DNA from: CAYZTY01 sp964444665
GTDB lineage: Bacteria; Planctomycetota; Phycisphaerae; Sedimentisphaerales; CAYZTY01
Direction: 5' to 3'
DNA length: 64,000 bases
Assembly (NCBI GenBank): GCA_964444665.1
Contig: CAYUIE010000002.1
Span: 186,001 to 250,000, forward strand
Shown one piece after another: positions 35,073 through 43,212 of this stretch. Positions within the stretch are counted from its first letter, which is position 1; the number at the start of each line of letters is the position of its first letter. The notes under the pieces were generated by a model that saw only the letters and a program-made list of their open reading frames with translations, was not told the DNA's origin and did no database searches. Made by a program: the position numbers and the translations under genes.

Positions 35073-35777
35073 ATGTCGAACAGCAGGAAAGAAATATCAG
35101 GTAAAGAGCTGGCAGATTGTATCGACCATACACTTATAAGTGCAAGTGCAACGAGTGAGCAAATCAAGCGGCTGTGTGACGAGGCAATGAGCTATGGTTT
35201 CTGTGCGGTAGCCGTCAATCCGAGGTGGGTGAGTTTGGCTGCGGACATCATGCATAGCTCGCCGGTGAAGGTGGACAGCGTAGTCGGTTTTCCATTAGGG
35301 GCCGAAACCACAAAGATTAAGGTTGAGCAGGCAAAGGAGCTGGTCCTGGCAGGGGCGGATGAGATAGATATGGTGGCAGACCTGGCGGCGATAATGGAAG
35401 CTGACCATAACTACCTTGCAGGGGAAATGACAGCGGTCCTGAAAGTCTGTCGGTCAATGAAGCCGGAGGTGGTGCTGAAGGTAATCATCGAGGCGGCGGC
35501 GCTAAGCAAAGAGCAAAAGGTATTCGCCTGCCGGATATGTCAAAACGCCGGTGTTGATTTTATTAAGACAAGTACAGGGCTGCACCCCGCAGGCGGGGCA
35601 AACATAGAAGATGTCAGGCTAATTAAACAGACCGCACCGAGATGCAAAGTAAAGGCCTCCGGCGGAATACGTACATTGAAAGATATACTTGATATGCTCG
35701 AGGCGGGCGCCGACAGAATAGGCACGTCAACGGCGGTAGAGATTATCGAACATTTCAAAGAAAGACGGTTAAAATGA
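35073..35777 (+). CDS. deoC: Deoxyribose-phosphate aldolase
   Basis: DeoC cleaves 2-deoxyribose 5-phosphate to glyceraldehyde 3-phosphate and acetaldehyde through a Lys Schiff base. The 234-residue product has IDHTLISASATSEQI, the FPLGAETTKIKVEQA block, VVLKVIIEAAAL, the Schiff-base Lys in DFIKTSTGLHPAGGA and the second Lys in CKVKASGGIRTLKDIL. It leads the operon, and its stop overlaps the pabB start by 4 bases. This class of TIM barrel is here paired with folate genes, which does not share an obvious pathway. Confidence 0.95.
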   Translation: MSNSRKEISGKELADCIDHTLISASATSEQIKRLCDEAMSYGFCAVAVNPRWVSLAADIMHSSPVKVDSVVGFPLGAETTKIKVEQAKELVLAGADEIDMVADLAAIMEADHNYLAGEMTAVLKVCRSMKPEVVLKVIIEAAALSKEQKVFACRICQNAGVDFIKTSTGLHPAGGANIEDVRLIKQTAPRCKVKASGGIRTLKDILDMLEAGADRIGTSTAVEIIEHFKERRLK

Positions 35778-37273
35778 AATCGGCCGTTGTTGCGGATACA
35801 CAACAGATTTTATCGTGCAGGTTGCATTATAAAGAAATCTCTATCGACATAAACATGCCGGGGCTGAACGAGCTTTTTGCCTCTCGAAAGTTTGCTGCGA
35901 TCCTTGGGGGTAATTCGTCTGATACGCAAGCCAACAGGTTTAGTTACTGGGCGGCGGAACCGAGGGAGATATTTGAATTTCACTCAGGCCAAAGTGACCC
36001 TTTCGGTAAACTGCACAAGTTTTTAAACAAATACAGGCTCGATAGCAACTGCCGGGCTGATTTGCCGGCCGAAGTTTTTTGCGGCGGTTGGATCGGCTAC
36101 TTTGCCTATGAGCTGGGCCGATTCATTGAGAAACTTCCGGACCGAGCCGTCGACGATATAAAAATGCCGCTCGTTCGGCTGTGCTTCTATGACCACCTGA
36201 TATGTTACGACCGTATTGAGAAAAACTGTTGGCTTTTTGCGTTGCAAATCACCGATGATAGTGAAGGTGCCGACAAGAAATTGGCCGGCCTGGAAACTAT
36301 GCTGGCCGAGTCTGAGAAAATATCAGTGGCCCGGCCTCGTCGGGGTGATTTAAGAAAGATAGATTTTTCACAAGTACGTGCCAATATGAGCAGGGAGTAT
36401 TATCTTGATGCTCTGGACAAGATAAAAAAATACATATACGACGGCGAGGTCTATCAGATTAACTTTTCACAGAGATTCGAATGTGACTTTAATGCCCGGC
36501 CGGCAGACCTGTTTTGCTGGCAGAATTTCTACAACCCCTGTCCCTACGGCGGATACATCGACGGCGGAGATTTTCAAATCGTAAGCGCCTCACCGGAAAT
36601 GTTCATAACGATAACCGACGGCATCATCTCAACCAAACCTATAAAAGGAACTCGTCCGCGAACCGGCAGGGCCTCTGTCGATTCAAGAAACCTCAATGAG
36701 CTTCTCAGTAGCGCAAAAGAGCAGGCCGAGCTTCATATGATAGTTGACCTCGAACGAAACGACCTTGCCCGAATCTGCGAAGCCGGCACCAGAAAAGTCA
36801 TTCAGCCTCGAACTATCGAGACCTATCCGACTGTTTTTCACGCGGTGGCCACGGTGGCTGGCAAACTCCGCCCGGAGGTTGATTTCTGTGATGTGCTAAA
36901 GGCCGTCTTTCCCGGAGGGTCGATCACCGGCGCACCAAAGGTTCGGTCAATGGAGATTATTGATGAGCTGGAGCCGACGCAAAGGGGTGTTTACACCGGC
37001 TCGATAGGCTTCATCGGCATTGACGGCAATGCGTGCTTGAACATTGCCATACGAACGATTATCATCAAGAAACAGAAAGCCTACGCCCAGACCGGAGGAG
37101 GAATAGTTGCCGATTCCGAGTCCGAAGCTGAATGGGACGAGACTATCACAAAAGCACGGGCACTGCTGGCAGGGATAAACAGCACGCGAAGGCCCGCAAG
37201 GCGAAGAGTACAAATACGAGATACGAGACAAAAACGGCAAAAAAAATATGTCAGAAAAAGTCTTTCTGAATGA
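35774..37273 (+). CDS. pabB: Aminodeoxychorismate synthase component I
   Basis: PabB converts chorismate and ammonia (from a PabA/TrpG glutaminase) to 4-amino-4-deoxychorismate for folate. The 499-residue chorismate-utilising enzyme shows VYQINFSQRFE, VSASPEMF, the PabB-type PIKGTRPR with the active-site Lys (residue 291), which in anthranilate synthase is Ala (PIAGT), EQAELHMIVDLERNDLARIC, and FPGGSITGAPKVRSMEIIDELE with GGGIVADS near the end. This residue separates it from the TrpE paralogue at 56577. It overlaps deoC by 4 bases and pabC by 26. No pabA is adjacent, so the trpG product may serve both enzymes. Confidence 0.93.
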   Translation: MKSAVVADTQQILSCRLHYKEISIDINMPGLNELFASRKFAAILGGNSSDTQANRFSYWAAEPREIFEFHSGQSDPFGKLHKFLNKYRLDSNCRADLPAEVFCGGWIGYFAYELGRFIEKLPDRAVDDIKMPLVRLCFYDHLICYDRIEKNCWLFALQITDDSEGADKKLAGLETMLAESEKISVARPRRGDLRKIDFSQVRANMSREYYLDALDKIKKYIYDGEVYQINFSQRFECDFNARPADLFCWQNFYNPCPYGGYIDGGDFQIVSASPEMFITITDGIISTKPIKGTRPRTGRASVDSRNLNELLSSAKEQAELHMIVDLERNDLARICEAGTRKVIQPRTIETYPTVFHAVATVAGKLRPEVDFCDVLKAVFPGGSITGAPKVRSMEIIDELEPTQRGVYTGSIGFIGIDGNACLNIAIRTIIIKKQKAYAQTGGGIVADSESEAEWDETITKARALLAGINSTRRPARRRVQIRDTRQKRQKKYVRKSLSE

Positions 37274-38156
37274 TAAGCTGGTTGACATCAATAGGGCGCA
37301 GGTCTCGGTAAGAGACAGCGGTCTACTGTATGGCGTGGGGCTTTTCGAGACGATGCGAAGCTGCAAGGGGGTGGTTTTTTCGCTGGCCGACCATTTGGAC
37401 AGGCTTTTTTTCAGTGCACAATCATTAAACATAAACATCAGCTATACTAAAGAACAAATCACTGATGCCATCTACCAGACGCTTCTTGCCAACTACCTTG
37501 GCGATGCCCGGCTGCGACTGACCGTTACAGGCGGCATAATGAGTGAAGAGCAAAACCAGCGTAAAAGTACGCTGCTGGTCACGGCAACGAAGTTCCATCC
37601 CTATCCCGAGCAGTACTATCAAAAGGGAGCGACGGTAATATTGAGTTCGTTCAAGCAGAATCCGAGTGACCCGATAAGCGGGCATAAAAGCATAAATTAT
37701 CTTCCGCGTATGCGGGCTCTTGATATAGCCAGGCAAAAAGCCGCTACCGAGGCCCTGTGGTTTACCGTCGATAATCGCTTGGCGGAGGGCTGCATCAGCA
37801 ACGTTTTTCTGGTCAACTCCTCGGTCCTTTACACTCCGTCCATCGAGACACCTGTGCTTGCGGGTGTGGCGCGAAAAACCGTCTGCCAAATTGCCATAAA
37901 AAAATCAATTCAGTTAATTGAAAAAAATCTGTTTATATCCGATCTGTTGGAGGCCGACGAAGTTTTTCTTACAAACGTCATTATGCAAATTCTGCCGGTA
38001 ACACACATCGAGGCCCATACCGTGGGCGACGGCAAGGTAGGAACCGTTACGAAGAAGCTTGCGGGCCTTTTCGATGATTTTATCAGGCAAAACTGCGGCC
38101 GGAAGCCGAATAAAAAGAAAACCAAATCGAAAAGACAAAAGTCAGGGAAAAAATGA
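37248..38156 (+). CDS. pabC: Aminodeoxychorismate lyase / class IV PLP aminotransferase
   Basis: A fold-type IV PLP enzyme of 302 residues. It shows RDSGLLYGVGLFETMR, FSLADHLDRLFFSAQSL, the PLP-binding Lys in SGHKSINYLPRM, and EALWFTVDNRLAEGCISNVFLV (Glu binding the PLP pyridine). Branched-chain and D-amino-acid aminotransferases share these, but the overlap with pabB makes 4-amino-4-deoxychorismate lyase (PabC), giving p-aminobenzoate, the best call. A Lys/Arg-rich C-terminal tail (KPNKKKTKSKRQKSGKK) is unusual. Its stop overlaps the next start (ATGA). Confidence 0.85.
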   Translation: MSEKVFLNDKLVDINRAQVSVRDSGLLYGVGLFETMRSCKGVVFSLADHLDRLFFSAQSLNINISYTKEQITDAIYQTLLANYLGDARLRLTVTGGIMSEEQNQRKSTLLVTATKFHPYPEQYYQKGATVILSSFKQNPSDPISGHKSINYLPRMRALDIARQKAATEALWFTVDNRLAEGCISNVFLVNSSVLYTPSIETPVLAGVARKTVCQIAIKKSIQLIEKNLFISDLLEADEVFLTNVIMQILPVTHIEAHTVGDGKVGTVTKKLAGLFDDFIRQNCGRKPNKKKTKSKRQKSGKK

Positions 38157-39265
38157 AGGTAAGCGAAATTACCTCTGCCATCGAAAATACGATTCCACCT
38201 GCATTGGCGCAGGACTGGGATAATGTCGGATTCCTGCTTGGCGAGGCAAACAAAAATGTCAAAAAACTCCTGCTTACTATCGATGTTACCAAGGCCGTGG
38301 TTATCGAAGCGAAACGGCTGAAGGTTGACTTGATTGTGAGCTATCACCCGGTCATCTGGGATGGACTGAAGCATATTACGGCAAATGGGCCGGGCAGTCT
38401 GGTTTACGAGCTGATTCGCTGCGGCATATCGGTTTATTCTGTTCATACCGCGCTGGATGCAGCCAAGGGAGGTGTAAACGATGGACTCGCAGAGATGATT
38501 GGTATTAGTGATGGTCAGCCGATAGGCGATTTCGTGGCCCGGCCGGGCGGTGATAATTTCAAACTCGTTGTCTTTGTGCCGCTCGAAGCTGTGAATAAAG
38601 TGAGTCAAGCCATCTTTTCCGCAGGTGCAGGTGTTGTTGGTAATTACAGCCATTGCAGTTACAGAAGCGAAGGCAAAGGCACTTTTCTCCCGCTGGCCGG
38701 TAGCCGACCGGCCATTGGAAAAAGAGGGAAATTCGAAAAGGTGACCGAGGTCAGACTCGAGGCCCTCGTTCCTGCCACCAAGATAACGGAAGTGGTGGCG
38801 GCGATGCGAGGCGCTCATCCCTACGAAACACCCGCGTTCGATGTAATTAAGTTATATGATGTTGAAAGTAAGTTCGGATTAGGCAGAATGGGCAAAGTTG
38901 TTCCACCACGAAGACTGACAGAGATTATCAGGGCGATAAAAAAGTCAACAGGAGCAAAAGCCGTCGGCATAGTCGGAAAGCAGGCGCGAATGGTGAGGAC
39001 CGCTGCGGTTTGCGCGGGCTCCTGCGGCAAACTCATAAATCAGGTCATTACGGTAGGATGCGATTTGTACGTTACCGGCGAGATGAAACATCATCACGCA
39101 CTTGCCGCCCAGGAGGCAGACTTAACCTGTCTTTGCCTTAGTCATACAGTTTCGGAGCGATTTATACTCAAAAAACTCTCAAAGCAGTTGCAAAGTAAGC
39201 TAAAAAATGTAAAAGTCACGATAAGCAGAAAGGATGCGGACCCGTTTATATGGAAGCAGATATGA
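38153..39265 (+). CDS. NIF3/DUF34 family dinuclear metal-binding protein
   Basis: The 370-residue product is a NIF3-like protein with the central CutA-like insertion (YqfO type). Metal ligands are seen in LIVSYHPVIW (His), VHTALDAAKGGVND (Asp) and GEMKHHHALAAQE (His and Glu). The insertion around residues 125-235 (DNFKLVVFVPLEAVNKVSQAIFSAGAG) is typical. Proposed roles include GTP cyclohydrolase-like activity or metal-insertion chaperone function, and folate context here is suggestive, but the true function is unsettled. It overlaps pabC and scpB by 4 bases. Confidence 0.9.
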   Translation: MKVSEITSAIENTIPPALAQDWDNVGFLLGEANKNVKKLLLTIDVTKAVVIEAKRLKVDLIVSYHPVIWDGLKHITANGPGSLVYELIRCGISVYSVHTALDAAKGGVNDGLAEMIGISDGQPIGDFVARPGGDNFKLVVFVPLEAVNKVSQAIFSAGAGVVGNYSHCSYRSEGKGTFLPLAGSRPAIGKRGKFEKVTEVRLEALVPATKITEVVAAMRGAHPYETPAFDVIKLYDVESKFGLGRMGKVVPPRRLTEIIRAIKKSTGAKAVGIVGKQARMVRTAAVCAGSCGKLINQVITVGCDLYVTGEMKHHHALAAQEADLTCLCLSHTVSERFILKKLSKQLQSKLKNVKVTISRKDADPFIWKQI

Positions 39266-39870
39266 AAGAAGACCAGCAGCAGAAACTTGATACTGAGTCT
39301 GAAAGTTTGGATGCAAAAGAAGCCCGTTTACCACAGGAGAATAACGTTCAACCGATGATGGCGCGGGTTCTGGAAGCGGTTTTGTTTGCCAGTGATGAGC
39401 CGCTTAGTGCCGCGCGTCTGGCGGATATTTCCGAAACAGGCAACGTAAAAACGGTCCGCGAGCACATCGAAAAACTCAATAAAGAATACGAGGCGAATAA
39501 TTCCTCTTTCAGAATTGAGCAGATTGCCGGCGGCTATCAGATGCTGACACTGGATGTTTATAACTCCTGGCTCAAGAAGCTGCATCGCGTGCGAAGCGAG
39601 AGCAAGCTCAGCCAGGCGGCGCTGGAGACGCTGGCCATTATCTCCTACAAGCAGCCGATTATCCGCGCAGACGTCGAGGCGATACGCGGCGTAGCCTGCG
39701 GCGAGATGATTCGCTCGCTCGTATATAAGGGCCTGGTGAAAATCGTCGGCAAGGCCGAGGTCCTGGGCCGGCCGCTGCTTTACGGAACGACGAGAAAGTT
39801 CTTACAGCTCTTCGGCCTCAATTCGCTTAAGGATTTGCCCAAGGTAGAGGAACTAAAAAAGCCGGAATGA
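39262..39870 (+). CDS. scpB: Segregation and condensation protein B
   Basis: ScpB is a winged-helix subunit that binds the ScpA kleisin of the SMC complex in chromosome condensation. The 202-residue product has VLEAVLFASDEPLSAARLADI, the first winged helix (VREHIEKLNKEYEANNSSFRIEQIAGGYQM), then LSQAALETLAIISYKQPIIRADVEAIRGVACGEMIRSLVYKGLVKIVG and the C-terminal GRPLLYGTTRKFLQLFGL. ATG 39262 makes a 4-base overlap with the upstream stop like the other junctions of this operon; 39250 is an alternative. scpA is not adjacent. Confidence 0.92.
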   Translation: MKEDQQQKLDTESESLDAKEARLPQENNVQPMMARVLEAVLFASDEPLSAARLADISETGNVKTVREHIEKLNKEYEANNSSFRIEQIAGGYQMLTLDVYNSWLKKLHRVRSESKLSQAALETLAIISYKQPIIRADVEAIRGVACGEMIRSLVYKGLVKIVGKAEVLGRPLLYGTTRKFLQLFGLNSLKDLPKVEELKKPE

Positions 39871-39934
39871 AAAACACAACAGAGTTTATCCTGCGGTTCT
39901 CGCTTAACTGAGCGGCCCTGTCTTTGCAGATTAG

Positions 39935-40258
39935 TTATTCTACCTCGACCGGCTTTTCCTCTTTCTTGAAGGGCTTAAGGGACTCGGGCTCGGCAACTTT
40001 TCGGTATCCCAGAGCCTTTATAACCTCAAGCACTTCGGTCCAGGTTGGGAAAGGGCGGGAATTCTGTTTTTTATATTCGGAGATGGCCATTAGGAATTCG
40101 AACTGTTCATCGGTCATCTCGCCTTCTTCGGCGCTTTTACGTTCATCGCTTCTACGTCGTCCGGGCCCTCGCCTTCGGTCCAGCCCAAGGCGTCTGTCAA
40201 CTACACTGCTTCTGCGGTCACCGCCGTCGCGACGTTCTACAATTTTTTCCTCTTCCAT
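39935..40258 (-). CDS. Small protein with Arg/Asp-rich N-terminus, unknown
   Basis: A 107-residue reading frame. The first 35 residues are a highly charged RR/DRR-rich stretch (VERRDGGDRRSSVVDRR), and the C-terminal half has a short helical domain (MTDEQFEFLMAISEYKKQNSRPFPTWTEVLEVIKALGYRK) resembling a small winged or HTH-like fold. The Arg-rich part could bind RNA or DNA. The frame is intact, has a plausible start, and the C-terminal domain looks conserved in style, so I count it as a gene although I do not recognise it. Confidence 0.62.
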   Translation of the reverse strand: MEEEKIVERRDGGDRRSSVVDRRLGLDRRRGPGRRRSDERKSAEEGEMTDEQFEFLMAISEYKKQNSRPFPTWTEVLEVIKALGYRKVAEPESLKPFKKEEKPVEVE

Positions 40259-40342
40259 AGTATTTTAACCTGTTTAATTGCTATGTTTGTCTGCCGGGAA
40301 ATTATTACGGGAGGTAGCCACTAGGGAATTACGTTTAAATCG

Positions 40343-40383
40343 TTTGACCGGCCTTACCTCCGGCAATACATTTGCCGGTCAAA
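40343..40383 (-). terminator. Hairpin covering the stop codon of the gene at 40379
   Basis: Perfect 10-bp arms tttgaccggc (40343-40352) and gccggtcaaa (40374-40383). The stop codon of the minus-strand gene is inside the right arm. No T-run follows, so its role may be mRNA end protection. Confidence 0.5.
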
Positions 40384-40711
40384 AGTAATCATCAGCTAAG
40401 TTAGTGTCAAGCGACTCGATATTCTCGTCATCTTCGAAGGCTATGTCATAAAAATCATCGTATGCCTCCTGAGATTCGATAAGTACATGCGCTTCATCAA
40501 GGAAGTCTTCCGGCACCATTACCGCGATGCTCAGAGCACCCAAATCACCTGCAGAATTTTTCTTTATAACGGCCGGGATATCATTGTTCCGTAGTAATTC
40601 TCGGGACTGACGAGCCTGCTCAATGTCCTCTGTTAAAACCACCGTAACGTAATCCCGAACATTGCTGGCGTTACCGGCGGAACTTCGTTTTTCTTTGTGA
40701 TGTTTTGCCAT
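40379..40711 (-). CDS. DUF2007-like putative signal-transducing protein
   Basis: A 110-residue product. After a Lys-rich start (AKHHKEKRSSAGNA) the central block YVTVVLTEDIEQARQSRELLRNNDIPAVIKKNSAGDLGALSIAVMVPEDFLDEAHVLIES follows the alpha-beta pattern of DUF2007 (the family in which two regions flank an exposed hydrophobic pocket). The C-terminal 25 residues are acidic. ATG 40711 has GGAGA upstream; the longer frame from 40744 does not. Function unknown. Confidence 0.7.
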   Translation of the reverse strand: MAKHHKEKRSSAGNASNVRDYVTVVLTEDIEQARQSRELLRNNDIPAVIKKNSAGDLGALSIAVMVPEDFLDEAHVLIESQEAYDDFYDIAFEDDENIESLDTNLADDYF

Positions 40712-40978
40712 CTTATCTCTCCGTTCTATCCATACAAAGCACAATGGGGTACCAGGTATTTGTACTTTATTAAGACTTTATGCTAATTATCACGAAGGCC
40801 GGACCTGATAAGTCTTAAAGCCTGGTCCTCTAAATTTTTAACAAGCCACTCATATCCGTTTTTTTCGACAAAACGCATATAACAAATTATTAAAAACTGG
40901 CGGGATGGGGGGAAATTTGTATAGACTTGAAGGTATCGGCTGGACTGCGCCGAAGGAATTATCATTCTATCGGGCCTT

Positions 40979-41000
40979 AAACTGCAAAATTTTGCAGTTT
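40979..41000. promoter_or_regulatory. Perfect 22-bp palindrome upstream of the histone gene
   Basis: The half site aaactgcaaaa is followed directly by its reverse complement with no spacer. It lies 117 bases before the histone start and about 20 bases before a possible TTGAAA (41016-41021). A spacerless palindrome of this length is typical of an operator for a dimeric regulator. Confidence 0.5.
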
Positions 41001-41116
41001 GGGCATATTTTTTTGTTGAAAATCTACGACTGTGGATTGACAATAGCCGCCTGAATGGATTTTTAGTCGGTTAGACAGGATATTATTAAACCTTTTTTGA
41101 CATGGAGGATTTAGAA

Positions 41117-41317
41117 ATGGCAAAGCAAAAAGCTGCAAAGAGGCAAGAGTCGTTAGTTGTAACCAGCAAGGTTAAGGCTTATATTAAAAGCAAGAAGATG
41201 ATGACCTCTTCGGAAGCGGTCGATGCCCTTAACCAAGTGGTGTACAGCATACTTGACAGTGGTATTGCCCGGACCAAGGCAAACCGTCGTAGCACCGTCA
41301 AGGCGCAGGACCTATAG
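41117..41317 (+). CDS. Bacterial histone-fold protein
   Basis: A 66-residue basic protein with one histone fold. After a Lys-rich start (AKQKAAKRQESLVV) helix 1 is TSKVKAYIKSKK, the long central helix MMTSSEAVDALNQVVYSILDSGIARTKAN, and the loop/helix-3 start NRRSTVKAQDL matches GRKTIKAEDI of archaeal HMfB residue by residue. Helix 3 is cut short, as in single-fold bacterial histones such as Bd0055 of Bdellovibrio. It presumably binds DNA as a dimer. ATG 41117 has GGAGG eight bases upstream; the frame from 41102 contains this Shine-Dalgarno. Followed by a strong terminator. Confidence 0.82.
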   Translation: MAKQKAAKRQESLVVTSKVKAYIKSKKMMTSSEAVDALNQVVYSILDSGIARTKANRRSTVKAQDL

Positions 41318-41378
41318 TATATCCCTGTCAGTTAAGACCATGCCGAATCGCACATCAAGCGGCAGGTCATACGTTCTC

Positions 41379-41412
41379 CGTAGTCCGCAGGACGCCTTCC
41401 GGCGTAACTACG
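41379..41412. repeat. Nested palindrome after the histone gene
   Basis: Outer arms cgtagt (41379-41384) and actacg (41407-41412), inner arms acgcc (41392-41396) and ggcgt (41401-41405) with a ttcc loop. It looks like another REP-like palindrome. Confidence 0.45.
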
Positions 41413-41425
41413 AAGGATGAATTGT

Positions 41426-41474
41426 CGAAAAAGCCGTTCCAGGCAGCTATATCTGTTTTGGAACGGCTTTTTCG
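41426..41474. terminator. Bidirectional Rho-independent terminator after the histone gene
   Basis: A perfect 16-bp stem (41426-41441 with 41459-41474) containing aagccgttcca, with A- and T-runs at the ends on both strands. Confidence 0.85.
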
Positions 41475-41877
41475 CCGTGTGATGTCTATGCCGAAAGATG
41501 GAGCCTCAGGTCACAACTTCCATACGCGACAGTTAAAGTTGACTTGATAACCGATAGCGTCTAATAGCATTAAAATTTCGTTTTTGGGGAAAATTTCCTG
41601 ATTTTTTAAGCATATAGGGCCGATATATATTAAGAGGTTGTTGTATGTATTGGAGTTTATCATCCTGTGTAAACAGGAGTGTGTAGGTTTCTCTCCTCGC
41701 TCCGGCAAGAGGCCGGTTTGTACGGGCAGTAAGGCCGGGGAGCGTAAAGAGTGTTTTACCTGAATAGGTTACGATAGACTCTGTTCTATCTGAAGTGAAT
41801 ATTATGGATATCTGATGAGTGGAAAGGATGAGTAATATATTGCTCTTTGGTTTAGTAAAGTTAAGGATGGGAGAAGT
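41475..41877 (+). promoter_or_regulatory. Promoter and roughly 300-nt leader of the glycogen gene cluster
   Basis: A promoter candidate, TTGACT (41539-41544), 17-base spacer, TAATAG (41562-41567), would give a transcript with about 300 untranslated bases before the ATG at 41878. The leader has a hairpin tcctg/cagga (about 41665-41685) and a GC-rich fold between cgctcc and ggagcg (about 41698-41745) with inner ggc/gcc pairing. No open frame of note is seen. It may be a riboswitch or other cis-regulatory RNA; I do not recognise a known class. Confidence 0.45.
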
Positions 41878-43176
41878 ATGAAAGTGCTTATGTTGGGCTG
41901 GGAGTTTCCTCCTTTTATCAGTGGAGGTCTCGGTACGGCGTGTTATGGATTAACAAAAGCAATGAGCAATATGGGGGCAGAGATAATCTTTGTCCTGCCG
42001 ACGATGCTTGAGGGTGATTTTGCCAGTCATGTCGAACTTCTTACCCCTGCTCGGATACCGACGATGTCGGCGGATTATTTTGGCCTTCCGGGCTTGAAGA
42101 ACGTAGTATTTCGGACTATTAACTCTCCTTTGCAGGCCTATTCATCCCCTGAAGCTTACCATAACCGAGTTCAACAAAGCGCCGGACGAGGACAGGCAGG
42201 CTCACGGCATCGCGGCATTTTTGAACTTACGGCGGGGCAGATGTATTATGCCGGTGACATATTTGCCGAGGTGTACCGATATGCAGAGGAAGTTGCGCAT
42301 CTGGCGACAAATGAGAATTTCGAAGTAATACACGCCCATGATTGGATGACGTTTCCCGCTGCTATAGAAATCAAGCAGTGTAGCGGTAAACCTTTAATCG
42401 TGCATGTGCATTCAACCGAGTTTGACCGCAGTGGAGAGCATGTCAATCAGGGGATTTACGATATCGAAAGAGAAGGAATGCACGCGGCGGATACAGTCAT
42501 CGCAGTCAGCCATTTAACAAAGCAGATAATACTCAACCGATATGGAGTGCCGGCTGAAAAAGTCGAAGTTGTTTATAACGGAGTCGACCAGAACGGTAAC
42601 GGGCAATTAAGGTCTTTGGAGACCGGCATAAGACAAGGCGAGAAAATCGTGCTGTTTCTCGGACGGGTAACGATGCAGAAAGGCCCGGATTATTTCCTGG
42701 CGGCGGCTAAAAGAGTCCTCGATGTTATTGATAATGTAAAGTTTGTGATTGCGGGAACCGGTGATATGGTGCACCGAATTATTGAAATGGCCGCGGGACT
42801 CGGTATTGGACACAAGGTGCTATTTACGGGCTTTTTGCGGGGAGAGGATGTTGAGAAGGTTTTCAGAATGGCCGATTTGTATGTTATGCCCTCGGTGTCC
42901 GAGCCTTTTGGAATAGCACCGCTGGAGGCACTGAACAACGACGTGCCGGTAATCATTAGCAAGCAAAGCGGCGTGGCTGAGGTGTTAAAGCATGTGCTAA
43001 AGGTGGATTTCTGGGATGTCGATGAGATGGCTAACAAAATTATCGCTGTTTTGAGGTACAAACCTTTGCATATGACTCTTCGAGAACAAGGCAATTTCGA
43101 GGTTCGCAAACTACGATGGGAGGGTGCGGCCCGGAGGTGTATTACAATATATAATCAAATGTTGAGTCCGGTTTAG
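41878..43176 (+). CDS. Glycogen-synthase-like glycosyltransferase (GT4/GT5 GT-B fold)
   Basis: A 432-residue GT-B glycosyltransferase. The N-terminal domain starts VLMLGWEFPPFISGGLGTACYGL, a pattern shared by glycogen synthases (KVGGLG-like loop is GGLGTA), then VIHAHDWMTFPA and HVHSTEFDRSGE. The C-terminal domain has VVYNGVD, LFLGRVTMQKGPDYFLAAAK, GFLRGEDVEKVFRMADLYVMPSVSEPFGIAPLEAL (the E-x7-E pair) and KQSGVAEVL. In many Planctomycetota this gene type lies before a GH57 enzyme, as here, so alpha-glucan synthesis or trimming is the likely role. Start has GGAG upstream. Confidence 0.85.
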   Translation: MKVLMLGWEFPPFISGGLGTACYGLTKAMSNMGAEIIFVLPTMLEGDFASHVELLTPARIPTMSADYFGLPGLKNVVFRTINSPLQAYSSPEAYHNRVQQSAGRGQAGSRHRGIFELTAGQMYYAGDIFAEVYRYAEEVAHLATNENFEVIHAHDWMTFPAAIEIKQCSGKPLIVHVHSTEFDRSGEHVNQGIYDIEREGMHAADTVIAVSHLTKQIILNRYGVPAEKVEVVYNGVDQNGNGQLRSLETGIRQGEKIVLFLGRVTMQKGPDYFLAAAKRVLDVIDNVKFVIAGTGDMVHRIIEMAAGLGIGHKVLFTGFLRGEDVEKVFRMADLYVMPSVSEPFGIAPLEALNNDVPVIISKQSGVAEVLKHVLKVDFWDVDEMANKIIAVLRYKPLHMTLREQGNFEVRKLRWEGAARRCITIYNQMLSPV

Positions 43177-43212
43177 CCGGTTTAGCCGGTTTTAAGCCAA
43201 GTGGAGCGGAGA

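Noticed and set aside
35774..37273. Second anthranilate synthase (trpE) instead of pabB
   Set aside because: The PIKGT motif with Lys and the adjoining pabC indicate aminodeoxychorismate synthase.
40783..41043. Minus-strand open frame of 86 codons upstream of the histone gene
   Set aside because: No Shine-Dalgarno, no recognisable domain, and it covers the perfect palindrome and promoter-like sequences; more likely a chance frame.
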